Assembly (NCBI RefSeq): GCF_030413635.1
Contig: NZ_CP129235.1
Span: forward strand, 1,488,001 to 1,552,000
Length of the DNA stretch: 64,000 bases
Direction of reading: 5' to 3'
DNA from: Planococcus shenhongbingii
Lineage (GTDB): Bacteria; Bacillota; Bacilli; Bacillales_A; Planococcaceae
The stretch's first letter is position 1; each line of letters starts with the position of its first letter. The translations under genes were made by a program, and so were the position numbers. Below are positions 43,028-53,400 of this stretch, piece by piece. The notes beneath the pieces are model-generated. The model did no database searches. It was not told where the DNA came from and saw nothing but the letters and a program-made list of their open reading frames with translations.

Positions 43028-44074
43028 TTGAATGGTAAATCTGAAGTATTTGACATAACGATTGTAGGCGGGGGGCCGGTTGGATTATTTACTGCTTTTT
43101 ATGCTGGTATGCGGAAAGCTTCGGTAAAGATCATTGAAAGCCTGCCGCAATTAGGTGGACAGTTAACGGCCTTGTATCCTGAAAAGTATATATATGATAT
43201 TGCTGGTTTTCCCAAAATTAAAGCACAGGATCTTGTTGATAATCTACTGGAACAAATGCAGCAGTTTGAAGTAGCTGCCAGTCTTGGGCAATCGGTGGAA
43301 ACTATTAATAAAAGAGAAGATGGTATTTTTGAAATCACTACAAATAAAGAAACGCATTATACAAAAACAATCATTATTACTGCAGGTAACGGAGCATTTC
43401 AGCCTAAAAAAATGAATTGTGAGGATGAGGAAAAGTTTGCTGATAAAAACCTTCATTATTTCGTTACAAACTTAGCTGATTTTGCTGGTAAAAAAGTTGT
43501 GCTGTTCGGTGGTGGAGATTCAGCAGTGGATTGGGCATTAATGCTGGAACCAATTGCGGAAAAAGTTTCGCTCATCCACAGAAGAAATGAGTTCCGGGCG
43601 CATGAGCACAGTGTTGAGATGTTAAAGCAATCAAAAGTGGAAATTTTAACACCTTATGTAGCAGAAAAGCTGGTTGGAAACGAAGAGATTGAAAAAGTTG
43701 TTGTCAAAGAAACTAAAAGTGATGCATCACTTGAGTTGGAAGTAGACGATGTTCTTGTTAATTATGGATTTGTTTCTTCCCTTGGACCGATCAATAATTG
43801 GGGACTTGAAATCAGAAAGAATTCCATCGTTGTTAATTCCAAAATGGAAACTAATATCGAAGGTGTCTATGCAGTAGGAGACATTTGCACATACGAAGGA
43901 AAAGTGAAGTTGATAGCGACTGGATTTGGTGAAGCGCCTACAGCTGTGAGCAACGCAAAAGTTTATATAGATCCTACGGCAAAAATACAAGCGCTTCACA
44001 GTACCACCCTGATGGCTGACAAGGATAATGGCGCAAAAGTAGAAAGTGTGAAAGAAACGATTGGTACAACTTGA
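43028..44074 (+). CDS. Ferredoxin--NADP reductase (YumC/thioredoxin-reductase-like)
   Basis: A 348-residue FAD/NAD(P)H oxidoreductase. It has the FAD fold [17 protein letters not shown], the signature [23 protein letters not shown], the NADP fold [17 protein letters not shown] and the C-terminal [26 protein letters not shown]. It lacks the redox CxxC of thioredoxin reductase, as in YumC-type ferredoxin reductases. TTG 43028 is favoured because the purine run ends immediately before ATG 43022. It likely feeds electrons to the adjacent ferredoxin for the Rieske oxygenase. Confidence 0.92.
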   Translation: MNGKSEVFDITIVGGGPVGLFTAFYAGMRKASVKIIESLPQLGGQLTALYPEKYIYDIAGFPKIKAQDLVDNLLEQMQQFEVAASLGQSVETINKREDGIFEITTNKETHYTKTIIITAGNGAFQPKKMNCEDEEKFADKNLHYFVTNLADFAGKKVVLFGGGDSAVDWALMLEPIAEKVSLIHRRNEFRAHEHSVEMLKQSKVEILTPYVAEKLVGNEEIEKVVVKETKSDASLELEVDDVLVNYGFVSSLGPINNWGLEIRKNSIVVNSKMETNIEGVYAVGDICTYEGKVKLIATGFGEAPTAVSNAKVYIDPTAKIQALHSTTLMADKDNGAKVESVKETIGTT

Positions 44075-44102
44075 TAACTATGTAATAGTTTGGCAAACAT
44101 GA

Positions 44103-44384
<282 letters not shown>

Positions 44385-44455
44385 AGGATGGAATATCAAT
44401 CGATTGAAAAACTAATCTTTTGAACAAAATAGAAATGATGGGGATGAAATAATCT

Positions 44456-45919
44456 ATGACTACAGAAACGAAGGTAGAGGCAATCAATTGCAAACATTTT
44501 ATTAACGGACAATTTGTTGAATCACAAAATCAAAAGAGTTTTGAAAATATAAACCCGGCTACAGAAGAAGTGCTTGGACATGTGGCAGAAGGCGGAAAGG
44601 AAGAAGTGGACATTGCGGTCGCTGCAGCTAGAAGTGCCCTGCAAGGCCCTTGGAAAATGACCACATTGGAGGAACGCTCCAAAATACTACGCAGAATCGG
44701 TGATTTGATTCTTGAGAGACAGGAAGAATTGGCGCGTTTAGAGAGCTTAGATACCGGCAAGCCTTTTTCATTAGCGAATTCGGTGGATATTCCACGGGCA
44801 GCTTACAATTTTCACTTTTTTGCTGATTATGTTATTTCTCTCGGAACGGATGCCTATCAACAAAACCAAGAAGCTCTTCACTACTCGATCCGGAGACCTG
44901 TAGGTGTCGTCGGAATTATTAAACCATGGAATCTGCCGCTATTACTATTGACTTGGAAATTAGCTCCATGCTTGGCCATGGGCAATACCGCTGTAATCAA
45001 GCCAGCCGAATGGACACCCATGACTGCGACTGTGCTGATGGAAATCATTAAAGAGGCGGGTGTCCCGGACGGGGTTGTGAATCTTGTCCATGGATTTGGT
45101 CCGAATTCTGCCGGAGGTGCCATTTCGGAACATCCAGACGTAGATGCTATTTCTTTCATCGGCGAGCCGAGTACAGGTTCTTCCATTATGAAGGCAGGGG
45201 CAAACTCCCTTAAGAAACTGTCCTTTGAACTGGGCGGGAAAAACCCGAATATCATTTTTGCAGATGCAGATATGGATGAAGTGATTGCAACGACAATTAA
45301 ATCCAGTTTCATAAATCAAGGGCAAGTGTGTTTATGTGGTTCCCGAATCTATGTGGAACGACCTGTATACGAACAATTTTTGGAAAAATTCGTAGAAAAG
45401 ACAAAAGAGTTAAAAGTCGGTAAACCATTTGATGCGGATACAAATGTGGGTGCATTAGTTGGCCAAGAACATTACGAACGAGTGAATAGCTATATCGACA
45501 TTGCACGAGAAGATGGCGGAACGATTCTGACTGGTGGTAAGCGGCCTGAAGGATTGGAAAAAGGATATTACTTAGAACCGACAATCATTGCCGATTTGGA
45601 CTACACTTCCCGTTGTATTAATGAAGAAATCTTCGGACCTGTTGTAACGGTCGTTCCGTTTGATACGGAAGAAGAAGTAATCATGCAGGCAAATGATACG
45701 CATTATGGTTTGAGCGCAACAATTTGGACGTCTAATCTGAAGCGGGGCCATCGTGTTGCCCATCAAATCGAAGCCGGAATTGTCTGGGTGAATACATGGT
45801 TCCTACGCGACTTGAGAACACCTTTTGGCGGTATGAAGCATAGCGGAATCGGTAGAACTGGCGGGGCGCATAGCCTTGAATTCTTTTCGGAATTATCGAA
45901 TATTACGATCAAGTTATGA
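44456..45919 (+). CDS. dmpC: 2-hydroxymuconic semialdehyde dehydrogenase
   Basis: A 487-residue aldehyde dehydrogenase oxidising 2-hydroxymuconic semialdehyde to 4-oxalocrotonate with NAD. It carries the coenzyme motif GVVGIIKPWNLPLLLL, the catalytic glutamate in LSFELGGKNPNIIF and the nucleophilic cysteine in INQGQVCLCGSRIYVE, a form typical of the DmpC/XylG branch. The C-terminal FGGMKHSGIGRTGG is typical. The next five genes are the same branch of meta-cleavage, which supports this substrate over other ALDH roles. Confidence 0.9.
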   Translation: MTTETKVEAINCKHFINGQFVESQNQKSFENINPATEEVLGHVAEGGKEEVDIAVAAARSALQGPWKMTTLEERSKILRRIGDLILERQEELARLESLDTGKPFSLANSVDIPRAAYNFHFFADYVISLGTDAYQQNQEALHYSIRRPVGVVGIIKPWNLPLLLLTWKLAPCLAMGNTAVIKPAEWTPMTATVLMEIIKEAGVPDGVVNLVHGFGPNSAGGAISEHPDVDAISFIGEPSTGSSIMKAGANSLKKLSFELGGKNPNIIFADADMDEVIATTIKSSFINQGQVCLCGSRIYVERPVYEQFLEKFVEKTKELKVGKPFDADTNVGALVGQEHYERVNSYIDIAREDGGTILTGGKRPEGLEKGYYLEPTIIADLDYTSRCINEEIFGPVVTVVPFDTEEEVIMQANDTHYGLSATIWTSNLKRGHRVAHQIEAGIVWVNTWFLRDLRTPFGGMKHSGIGRTGGAHSLEFFSELSNITIKL

Positions 45920-45935
45920 GAGCGAGTGAATAGGG

Positions 45936-46724
45936 ATGGCAACAGAAGTTGTATCTAAACGAAAACAGTTTGCAAATCAATTAATGGAAGCTGAAGAAAG
46001 TCTGATCGGCATGCCGGCACTTACTTCTGCAGAGCCGAAACTTACTGTTGAAGAAGCCTACTTGATCCAACTTGAAAATATCGGGAGAAAAGTGGCGCAA
46101 GGCCAAAGAATTGTAGGCAAGAAAATCGGGCTTACATCAAAAGCAATGCAAACGCTGCTCGGGGTCGATGAACCGGATTATGGACACTTGTTGGATCGTA
46201 TGGTCATTGAAAATGGAGCTGCTGTACCGAAACAAAAAGTGCTTCAAGCGAAAGTGGAAGGTGAAATTGCCTTCGTTTTAAAGAAAGATTTAAAAGGACC
46301 GAATGTGACTACGCTTGATGTCCTGCAAGCAACGGATTATCTATTGCCGGCTATTGAAATTGTCGACAGCAGAATTCAAGACTGGAAGATTAAGCTGCCG
46401 GATACTATTGCCGACAATGCTTCATCCGCCTTCTATGTCCTTGGCGGGAAGCCGACAAAGCTGGAAGATGTTGATCTTGAATTAATCGGGATGGCATTGA
46501 CAAAAAATGGCGAAATCGTCAACACGGGTGTAGGCGCAGCCGCACTCGGGAATCCGGCAAAATGTGTGGCATGGCTGGCCAATCGATTGGCGGATTTCGA
46601 CATCCCTCTTCTTGCTGGAGAAGTCATTCTTTCAGGTGCTCTTTCAGCTGCGGTGGAAGCGAAAGAAGGAGACTCGTTCACGGTCAGATTTGCACATTTG
46701 GGAGAAGTAAGTGTTCGTTTTTAA
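45936..46724 (+). CDS. dmpE: 2-hydroxypenta-2,4-dienoate hydratase
   Basis: A 262-residue fumarylacetoacetase-superfamily hydratase adding water to 2-hydroxypenta-2,4-dienoate to give 4-hydroxy-2-oxovalerate. KKIGLTSKAMQTLLGVDEPDYGHLLD and IEIVDSRIQDWKIKLPDTIADNAS match DmpE/XylJ better than the homologous decarboxylase at 48689, which reads EIIDSRYENFNF at the same place. It is 16 bp after dmpC, with GAGCGAG upstream. Confidence 0.9.
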   Translation: MATEVVSKRKQFANQLMEAEESLIGMPALTSAEPKLTVEEAYLIQLENIGRKVAQGQRIVGKKIGLTSKAMQTLLGVDEPDYGHLLDRMVIENGAAVPKQKVLQAKVEGEIAFVLKKDLKGPNVTTLDVLQATDYLLPAIEIVDSRIQDWKIKLPDTIADNASSAFYVLGGKPTKLEDVDLELIGMALTKNGEIVNTGVGAAALGNPAKCVAWLANRLADFDIPLLAGEVILSGALSAAVEAKEGDSFTVRFAHLGEVSVRF

Positions 46725-46745
46725 AAGTTGGAAAGGAGAGCTACG

Positions 46746-47630
46746 ATGAATAAAGTGAAAGTGGCCGTATTGGGCTCGGGCAATATCGGAACTGACTTGA
46801 TGTTGAAATTGGGCAGGTCTCCAGTTCTTGAATTAACGGCAGTAATAGGCATTGATCCCCAGTCGGATGGATTGAAAAAAGCTCGGGAATTGGGCTATGT
46901 CGCAATTGATAATGGAATAGATGGATTTTTGGAAAGGCCGGAACTTGCGGATATTATCTTTGATGCAACTTCTGCGAAAGCCCATATCCGCCATGCGAAA
47001 TTGCTGAAAAAAGCCGGTAAGAAAGTGATCGATTTAACGCCTGCCGCAATCGGCCCAATCGTTGTTCCGCCAGTCAATCTCCATGACCATCTGAATGCTG
47101 AAAATATCAATTTGATCACGTGTGGGGGGCAGGCTACGATTCCAATCGTCCATGCGATTCACCAAGTCCAGCCTGTCGATTACGCAGAAATTGTAGCGAC
47201 GATTTCCAGTAAGAGTGCAGGTCCAGGAACCAGAGCGAATATTGATGAGTTTACGCAAACAACTTCCCGCGGCATTGAAGAAGTTGGCGGTGCAAAAAAA
47301 GGGAAAGCGATCATCATTTTAAACCCTGCAGAACCGCCAATTTTAATGCGGGATACGGTTCATGTAATGGTGGAAGGCAAGCAAGCGAAGCAGGAAGAGA
47401 TTATTGCCTCTATTCGGGCAATGGAAACAAAAGTTCAAGCTTATGTGCCGGGTTATAGGCTTAGACAAGAGCCGATTTTTGACGGGTCATCTGTCACAGT
47501 CTTCATTGAAGTTGAAGGAGCTGGCGATTACTTACCGGTCTACTCTGGAAATCTCGATATCATGACGGCTGCATCTGTGAAAGTAGCTGAAGAATGGGCC
47601 AAACATAGAGTGGCAAACATAGTCGGGTGA
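46746..47630 (+). CDS. dmpF: Acetaldehyde dehydrogenase (acylating)
   Basis: A 294-residue CoA-acylating enzyme converting acetaldehyde, channelled from the aldolase, to acetyl-CoA. The NAD fold [20 protein letters not shown] opens the protein and the catalytic cysteine lies in [17 protein letters not shown] 46746 follows GGAAAGGAGAG. It forms a bifunctional complex with the next gene product (DmpFG), and their adjacency supports this. Confidence 0.95.
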   Translation: MNKVKVAVLGSGNIGTDLMLKLGRSPVLELTAVIGIDPQSDGLKKARELGYVAIDNGIDGFLERPELADIIFDATSAKAHIRHAKLLKKAGKKVIDLTPAAIGPIVVPPVNLHDHLNAENINLITCGGQATIPIVHAIHQVQPVDYAEIVATISSKSAGPGTRANIDEFTQTTSRGIEEVGGAKKGKAIIILNPAEPPILMRDTVHVMVEGKQAKQEEIIASIRAMETKVQAYVPGYRLRQEPIFDGSSVTVFIEVEGAGDYLPVYSGNLDIMTAASVKVAEEWAKHRVANIVG

Positions 47631-47649
47631 AAAGGAGATGAAGGAAAGA

Positions 47650-48675
47650 ATGACAAAAACGCGGGATGTATTGATTACAGAAGTGGCGTTAAGGGATGGT
47701 AGTCATGCCATCCGCCATCAATTTTCGGTGGAACAAGTAAGGGATGTTGCAAAAGCTTTGGATGGGGCGAATGTGCCGTATATCGAAGTTTCGCATGGAG
47801 ACGGTCTTGGTGGCTCTTCTTTGCAATACGGCTTGTCTTTAACCGATGAAATGGAACTAATTGAGGCGGCGGCCTCCGTTGTTGATCAAGCAAAAATTGC
47901 AGTTCTTCTCATACCGGGAATCGGTACAATGCCCCAGTTGAAGGAAGCTGCCCGGCTCGGTGCGAAAATGGCGCGAATTGCTACTCATGTAACGGAAGCC
48001 GATGTGTCGCATCAGCATATAGCGCTGGCGAAAGAGCTGGGATTGGAAGCCGTTGGATTTTTGATGATGTCGCATATGGCGCCACCTGAAAAAATCGTGG
48101 AACAGGCAAAACTGATGGAAAGTTATGGAGCGGATTCAGTCTACGTCGTTGATTCGGCGGGTACTCTCTTGCCTCATCAAGTCAGAGAGAGAATTCGTGC
48201 ATTAAAAGGCAGTTTATCTGTGGATATCGGTTTTCATGCCCATAATAATTTGTCGTTGGCCATGGCTAATACACTTGTCGCCATTGAAGAAGGTGCAACG
48301 CGAATCGATGGCAGTATCCGCTGTCTGGGAGCAGGTGCAGGGAATACGCAAACAGAAGTCGCGGTAGCTGTCCTTGAGAAGCTGAATATCAAAACCGGGA
48401 TTGATGTATACAAGATGATGGATATCGCAGAAGAGCTGGTTGCGCCCATCTTGGAAAAACCGCAAGAAATTACGCGGGACAGCCTTGTACTTGGGTATGC
48501 GGGCGTCTATTCCAGTTTCTTGTTACATGCACAAAAGGCGGAGCAAAAGTTCGGTATTGATTCGCGGTCCATTTTAGTGGAATTGGGCAAGCGACAAGTG
48601 GTAGGCGGCCAGGAGGATATGATCATGGATGTGGCGGCTGAGCTTGCAAAGCAAAAGATAGGACTCGGTGTATAG
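47650..48675 (+). CDS. dmpG: 4-hydroxy-2-oxovalerate aldolase
   Basis: A class II aldolase of 341 residues cleaving 4-hydroxy-2-oxovalerate to pyruvate and acetaldehyde. The TIM-barrel metal site has VALRDGSHAIRHQF at the N-terminus and IGFHAHNNLSLAMANTLVAIEEGA (HxH ligands) in the middle; the C-terminal domain contacts DmpF. ATG 47650 is preferred; ATG 47638 lies directly against the AAAGGAG site. The stop overlaps the open frame of the next gene. Confidence 0.95.
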   Translation: MTKTRDVLITEVALRDGSHAIRHQFSVEQVRDVAKALDGANVPYIEVSHGDGLGGSSLQYGLSLTDEMELIEAAASVVDQAKIAVLLIPGIGTMPQLKEAARLGAKMARIATHVTEADVSHQHIALAKELGLEAVGFLMMSHMAPPEKIVEQAKLMESYGADSVYVVDSAGTLLPHQVRERIRALKGSLSVDIGFHAHNNLSLAMANTLVAIEEGATRIDGSIRCLGAGAGNTQTEVAVAVLEKLNIKTGIDVYKMMDIAEELVAPILEKPQEITRDSLVLGYAGVYSSFLLHAQKAEQKFGIDSRSILVELGKRQVVGGQEDMIMDVAAELAKQKIGLGV

Positions 48676-48688
48676 AGGGGGAAATTTC

Positions 48689-49477
48689 ATGGAAGCAGTA
48701 AAAGTGAAAGAGATTGCGAATTATTTAGTTGCAGGAGAAGTAGAGAAACGGGAAGTTGAAAAAGTGACCGCCCGATTAAAGCCGGATTTAACGGTCGAAG
48801 AAGGCTATCTTGTCCAACAAGAACTTGTTTCGATGAAACTTGCTGAAGGCCGGAAAATCATTGGTCCCAAAATGGGATTGACGAGTCAGGCTAAAATGCA
48901 GCAAATGAATGTCAATGAACCGATCTACGGATATGTATTCGATTATATGTTGATTGACAACGGAGGGGAAGTTTCCCTGAGCGATTTGATTCATCCAAAA
49001 GTGGAAGCAGAAATCGCCTTTGTTATCGGGGAAGACATTGTAGGGCCTGGTGTAACAGGTGCCCAAGTGCTGGCGAAAACCGAATCGGTTCTTCCAGCGC
49101 TGGAAATCATTGATAGCCGGTATGAAAACTTTAATTTCACGCTACCCGATGTAGTAGCAGACAATGCTTCCACTTCAAGAGTGGTCTTTGGGACAACATT
49201 GAAAAGTCCGGAACAATTCGAACTCGATTTAGTTGGCGCTTCATTATTGATTAATGGGGAGTTGAAGGAGTTGGGAGCAGGAGCCGCTGTTCTTGGTCAT
49301 CCTGCGAATGCCATTGCAATGCTTGCCAATATGCTTGCGAAAAAAGGCGAAAAAGTACGAAAAGGCGACGTCATTCTATCAGGTGCGATCACAGGCGCTG
49401 TGCTTCTTGAAAAAGGCGATGTGGTCAACGGCAAATTCGATGGTCTTGGCGAAGTTTCATTTACAGTAACCGACTAA
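48689..49477 (+). CDS. dmpH: 4-oxalocrotonate decarboxylase
   Basis: A 262-residue paralogue of the hydratase at 45936, decarboxylating 2-oxo-3-hexenedioate to 2-hydroxypentadienoate. GPKMGLTSQAKMQQMNVNEPIYG and LPALEIIDSRYENFNFTLPDVVADNAS follow DmpH/XylI. ATG 48689 is taken for its GAGGGGG site. In Pseudomonas this enzyme forms a complex with the hydratase to protect an unstable intermediate; having both in one operon fits that. Confidence 0.9.
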   Translation: MEAVKVKEIANYLVAGEVEKREVEKVTARLKPDLTVEEGYLVQQELVSMKLAEGRKIIGPKMGLTSQAKMQQMNVNEPIYGYVFDYMLIDNGGEVSLSDLIHPKVEAEIAFVIGEDIVGPGVTGAQVLAKTESVLPALEIIDSRYENFNFTLPDVVADNASTSRVVFGTTLKSPEQFELDLVGASLLINGELKELGAGAAVLGHPANAIAMLANMLAKKGEKVRKGDVILSGAITGAVLLEKGDVVNGKFDGLGEVSFTVTD

Positions 49478-49504
49478 ATTCTAATGTAAGGAAGGTGATC
49501 AGGT

Positions 49505-49690
49505 ATGCCGTTTATCCAGGTGAGTATTATAGAAGGAAGATCGAAAGAAAAGATCGCTGAAGTTATCCAGAAGATTACTGAAACGGTTTCAGAAACATTA
49601 GATGCTCCAGCAGAGAATGTCAGAGTGCTCGTCACGGAGATACCTAAAACCCATTGGGGAAAAGCTGGAAAGCCAATAGCAAAAAGCTGA
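49505..49690 (+). CDS. dmpI: 4-oxalocrotonate tautomerase
   Basis: A 61-residue tautomerase ketonising 2-hydroxymuconate. After removal of Met the catalytic Pro1 is exposed (PFIQVSIIEGR), and Arg11 and Arg39 (ENVRVLV) are both present. Residue 50 is tryptophan rather than the usual phenylalanine, a conservative change at the active-site wall. GGAAGGTGATC precedes the ATG. It ends the contiguous semialdehyde-to-central-metabolism block. Confidence 0.95.
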   Translation: MPFIQVSIIEGRSKEKIAEVIQKITETVSETLDAPAENVRVLVTEIPKTHWGKAGKPIAKS

Positions 49691-49863
49691 GTGGCTAATG
49701 GAAGTTATGTGGAAATAAAAGAGTATAAGTGTTGCGAATTATGATTGGTGGCATGATTAAGCTTGCTGCCGTGTTGTAGTGATAAACAAGGTGATTTATG
49801 ACGATGATGGGCTTTATGTCTTTACCAAATATCAAAAAAACTATGGATAGGGGAAATGAAACC

Positions 49864-50871
49864 ATGAATATTTCAACTGACAAAACTATCGAGGAACAAT
49901 TACTTTTGAAAGAACTAGAAAAGCACACGAGAAGTATTGCGCATCTGGGACATGTAGAAATCGGTGTGACTGACTTAGAAAAATCGTTGTGGTTTTTTAC
50001 AGAAGTGATGGGGCTTTATGTATCGGCCGATGAAGGCGAAAGAGTATACTTAAGAGCTTGGCAAGATTTTGATCATCATACACTCATCCTTAAGAAGTCA
50101 GATACCTCCGGCGTTAAACAGGTCGGTTGGCGCGTAAGTTCAGAAAAAGCCTTGAAAGCTTTCGAAAAACAATTTAAGGATATGGGCATTGAACATCAAT
50201 GGATCGAAGCTGGACAGAAAAAAGCGCAGGGGGATTCGATTCAATTCAAATCTCCGGCAGGGTTACCTGTTGAGCTGTATTGGGAGAAGGATTTGTATGT
50301 GAATACTGATCCTTCGATTGCCTCTAAACTGCCGAGTCATCCAAGTAAATATACAGGTAAAGGTGTAGCGCCACGCCGTTTCGACCATGTGAACTTCATG
50401 GTGAATGATGTGGAGGAAGAGCAGAAATGGTGGAGTGATTTACTAGGGATTCACCACCGTTATTATGTTCAAAATCAGGAAGATGTCCGTATCGGGTCAT
50501 GGTTGAGCCGCACGAATATTGCCCATGAAATTGCTTTAATGCGTAATGCGAACCAGGATGGGGCACTTTTCCATCATTTGGCGTACTATTTGGATTCACC
50601 GGATGAGCTTATCAGAGCAGCAAACTTAATGGCTGAAAATGATATTAAAATCGAATGGGGCCCAGGTAAACATGGTACAAGTGGTGCTCAATTCATCTAT
50701 GTAATCGAACCTTCCGGGAATCGGGTGGAAATTTGGACCGGCGGCTTCTTGATCTTTGCACCAGATTGGGAACCGATCGAATGGAGCCCAGAGGTAGGAC
50801 TGTTAGGTCTGGATTTATGGGGAAGTGTTGCTCCAGAAAGTTACTTCAAGTACGGAACAAAATTACTGTAA
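49864..50871 (+). CDS. Extradiol (catechol 2,3-type) dioxygenase
   Basis: A 335-residue type I extradiol dioxygenase with two vicinal-oxygen-chelate modules. The iron ligands appear as His in RRFDHVNFMV, His in GALFHHLAYYLD and Glu in SGNRVEIWTGGF. ATG 49864 is used, with AGGGGAA 8 bp upstream; the frame is open further to 49798. It would open the ring of a catechol next to its hydroxyls. The adjacent ACMSD-type decarboxylase suggests the substrate still bears a carboxylate (for example 2,3-dihydroxybenzoate or protocatechuate) rather than plain catechol. Confidence 0.9.
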   Translation: MNISTDKTIEEQLLLKELEKHTRSIAHLGHVEIGVTDLEKSLWFFTEVMGLYVSADEGERVYLRAWQDFDHHTLILKKSDTSGVKQVGWRVSSEKALKAFEKQFKDMGIEHQWIEAGQKKAQGDSIQFKSPAGLPVELYWEKDLYVNTDPSIASKLPSHPSKYTGKGVAPRRFDHVNFMVNDVEEEQKWWSDLLGIHHRYYVQNQEDVRIGSWLSRTNIAHEIALMRNANQDGALFHHLAYYLDSPDELIRAANLMAENDIKIEWGPGKHGTSGAQFIYVIEPSGNRVEIWTGGFLIFAPDWEPIEWSPEVGLLGLDLWGSVAPESYFKYGTKLL

Positions 50872-50966
50872 TACCCGACGTCGGAAATGAATAATAGGCA
50901 TCAAATAATGAGGTGGATGGAATTGTCTGTCTGCCTCATTAATTTTTAAAAAAGGGGATGTTTTAA

Positions 50967-51989
50967 TTGTCGAAAACGAATTTGCGTGTTGATTTTCATA
51001 CCCATATAATACCGGAAGATTTCCCGGATATGGCAGCTAAGTATGGAGATGACCGTTGGCCGACCATGAATCGGACATGCGATTGCGGCGCTGAAATTAT
51101 GATTAAAGGCAAATCATTTCGAAAAATTACTGATCAAGCATGGGATGTGGAGAAACGCGTCGCGGATATGGATGAAGAGGGAATCGATATTCAAGTTTTA
51201 TCTCCAATACCCGTCACATTTTCTTATTGGTCAGATCCTGAAGCAGGTTTAGAACTGTCTAAATTCCAAAATGACTTTATCGCTTCGGTGGTCAAAGAGA
51301 AGCCTGACCGGTTTATCGGATTGGGAACAGTTCCTTTGCAGGATGTAGATATGGCAATTGAAGAAATGGATAGAGCGGTAAATCAATTAGGGTTAAAAGG
51401 CATTCAAATCGGTTCCAATGTCAACGGTCTTAATCTGGATGACAGTTCAATGGAGAAGTTTTTTGAAGCAGCAGAGAAATGGGATGTCCCGCTTTTCGTT
51501 CATCCATGGGCGACGTTAGGTGGAGAAAGAATGCCAAGGCATAACTTTATGTATATGGTCGGAATGCCTTCAGAGACGGCGCTTGCAGCTGGCAGTTTAA
51601 TAATGAGCGGCATGCTGGACAGGTATCCCAACCTGAAAATATGTTTTGCGCATGGCGGCGGTTCTTTGCCTTATTTATTGCCGAGAATGGATAAAGGCTG
51701 GGAAGTATGGCCGGAAATCAGAAAAACTGTGAATCCACCAAGTTATTATGCAAAGAAGCTTTATTACGATTCCCTAGTTTACGACCCTGTAAATCTTCAA
51801 TATATGATCGATCGATTTGGTCCGGAACAAATCATTGCGGGATCAGATTACCCGTTCTTATTGCGTGAAATTCCATCGGGCAAAGTTGTAGATGAATTGA
51901 AATCATTGTCAAAGGAAGATGCTCAATTGATATTAGGGCAAAATGCGTTGAAATTTTTAGGTTTGCACGAAATGGCAGTTTCCAAATAA
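50967..51989 (+). CDS. Amidohydrolase-family decarboxylase (ACMSD-like)
   Basis: A 340-residue metal-dependent decarboxylase. It has the HxH ligands in VDFHTHIIPEDF, then VPLQDVDMAIEEMDRAV, the third ligand in PLFVHPWATLGGERM, the catalytic KICFAHGGGSLPYLLPR and the terminal metal aspartate in AGSDYPFLL. These follow 2-amino-3-carboxymuconate-6-semialdehyde decarboxylase segment by segment. Here it likely removes the carboxylate from a carboxylated 2-hydroxymuconic semialdehyde. The start is TTG with AAGGGGATG upstream. A hairpin in the preceding gap (50908-50945) may attenuate transcription. Confidence 0.87.
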   Translation: MSKTNLRVDFHTHIIPEDFPDMAAKYGDDRWPTMNRTCDCGAEIMIKGKSFRKITDQAWDVEKRVADMDEEGIDIQVLSPIPVTFSYWSDPEAGLELSKFQNDFIASVVKEKPDRFIGLGTVPLQDVDMAIEEMDRAVNQLGLKGIQIGSNVNGLNLDDSSMEKFFEAAEKWDVPLFVHPWATLGGERMPRHNFMYMVGMPSETALAAGSLIMSGMLDRYPNLKICFAHGGGSLPYLLPRMDKGWEVWPEIRKTVNPPSYYAKKLYYDSLVYDPVNLQYMIDRFGPEQIIAGSDYPFLLREIPSGKVVDELKSLSKEDAQLILGQNALKFLGLHEMAVSK

Positions 51990-52047
51990 ATTTTGATATT
52001 TCATTAAGCACCTGAATAATATTAATATTCATAAAGGAGGAGAAAGT

Positions 52048-53400
52048 TTGCGTTCAATCAATATTAGCCGAATCGTTGAGGAGTCAAAATTCAACCGCTT
52101 TCATGCCCTTGTCGTATTTTGGTGTGCTTTCATCATTGTCTGTGATGGATTTGATTTAGTGATTTACGGAGCTGTGGTGTCTGTGTTGATGGAAGAATGG
52201 TCCATGACAGCTGTGGAAGCAGGTACGATCGGCAGTCTTGCGCTGATCGGCATGATGTGTGGTGCTTTTATTTTTGCGCCATTGGCAGATAAGATTGGAC
52301 GTAAAAATGTTATTATTTTCTGTGTGCTGCTCTTCACTGTGTTTACGGGTTTAATTGCTTTTTCCAAAAGCCCTGCAGAATTTGGCATTTACCGCTTTAT
52401 TTCAGGTTTAGGATTAGGAGGGGTATTTCCAGTTACAGTAGCATTAATGACAGAATTCTCCCCCAAATCAATGAAAAATAGATTGGTTACTTTAATGTTA
52501 TGCGGATATGGAATAGGGGGGATTTTGGCATCAGCATTAGCGATTTTCCTTATCCCCAATTTCGGCTGGAAATCCATGTTCTTAGTAGGTGCTATGCCGA
52601 TACTCGCCTTGCCTTTAATTTATAAATATCTTCCTGAATCACTTGGGTTTCTTTTGGCTAAAAATAAAAAGAAAGAGATCGGTCAGTTATTGTCTAAAAT
52701 CGATCCTTCCTTTACGCCTCAGGATGATGATTACGAAAATGTGATTACAAGTGAAACAGGAATGCCAGTAAAAAAACTATTTAAAAATGGACGAACTTCC
52801 AGTACGTTATTATTTTGGGCAAATTTCTTCTTATGTTTATTAATCACTTATGGATTAAGTACTTGGCTGCCAAAGTTAATGGGCCAAGCAGGGTATACTC
52901 TGGGGTCCAGTTTAATATTTCTCTTATTATTAAACGTTGGGGGAATTTTGGGAGCACTTACAGGTGGCTGGTTAGCAGACCGTTGGAGTACTAAAAAAGT
53001 GCTGATAACCTTTTTTGTCCTAAATGTAGTTTCTTTAACTTTAATGGGAACTCTGCCGAATACGTTTATATTGTATATTCTTGTTGCAATCGCCGGAGCT
53101 ACTACAATAGGTTCACAAATTGTTCTATATTCTTACGCTTCTCAATATTATCCAATCGAAATTCGTTCGACGGGGTTAGGATGGGCATCTGGTATAGGCA
53201 GATTAGGAGGAATCTTAGGCCCGACATTAGGGGGAATGATTCTGGCACTTAATTTGCCGCTAAACCAAAATTTCATGGTATTGGCTATACCGGCGGTTAT
53301 TGCAGCTGTTGCTATTGCCTTTATAAATGAAATGAAGAATCCTGTAACAATAAAGGAAGCTGCTCCTGAAGTCCGCAGATTAGCTAGTGAAGATAGGTAA
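52048..53400 (+). CDS. MFS transporter, aromatic acid:H+ symporter type
   Basis: A 450-residue, twelve-helix major facilitator transporter. Its N-terminus FNRFHALVVFWCAFIIVCDGFDLVIYGAVVSVL carries the conserved aspartate of aromatic acid:H+ symporters (PcaK/BenK), and the loop motif PLADKIGRKN is present (repeated as GGWLADRWSTKK in the second half). The start is TTG with AAAGGAGGAG upstream. It likely imports the pathway's aromatic acid substrate, which fits a substrate with a carboxylate. Last gene of the catabolic cluster. Confidence 0.92.
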   Translation: MRSINISRIVEESKFNRFHALVVFWCAFIIVCDGFDLVIYGAVVSVLMEEWSMTAVEAGTIGSLALIGMMCGAFIFAPLADKIGRKNVIIFCVLLFTVFTGLIAFSKSPAEFGIYRFISGLGLGGVFPVTVALMTEFSPKSMKNRLVTLMLCGYGIGGILASALAIFLIPNFGWKSMFLVGAMPILALPLIYKYLPESLGFLLAKNKKKEIGQLLSKIDPSFTPQDDDYENVITSETGMPVKKLFKNGRTSSTLLFWANFFLCLLITYGLSTWLPKLMGQAGYTLGSSLIFLLLLNVGGILGALTGGWLADRWSTKKVLITFFVLNVVSLTLMGTLPNTFILYILVAIAGATTIGSQIVLYSYASQYYPIEIRSTGLGWASGIGRLGGILGPTLGGMILALNLPLNQNFMVLAIPAVIAAVAIAFINEMKNPVTIKEAAPEVRRLASEDR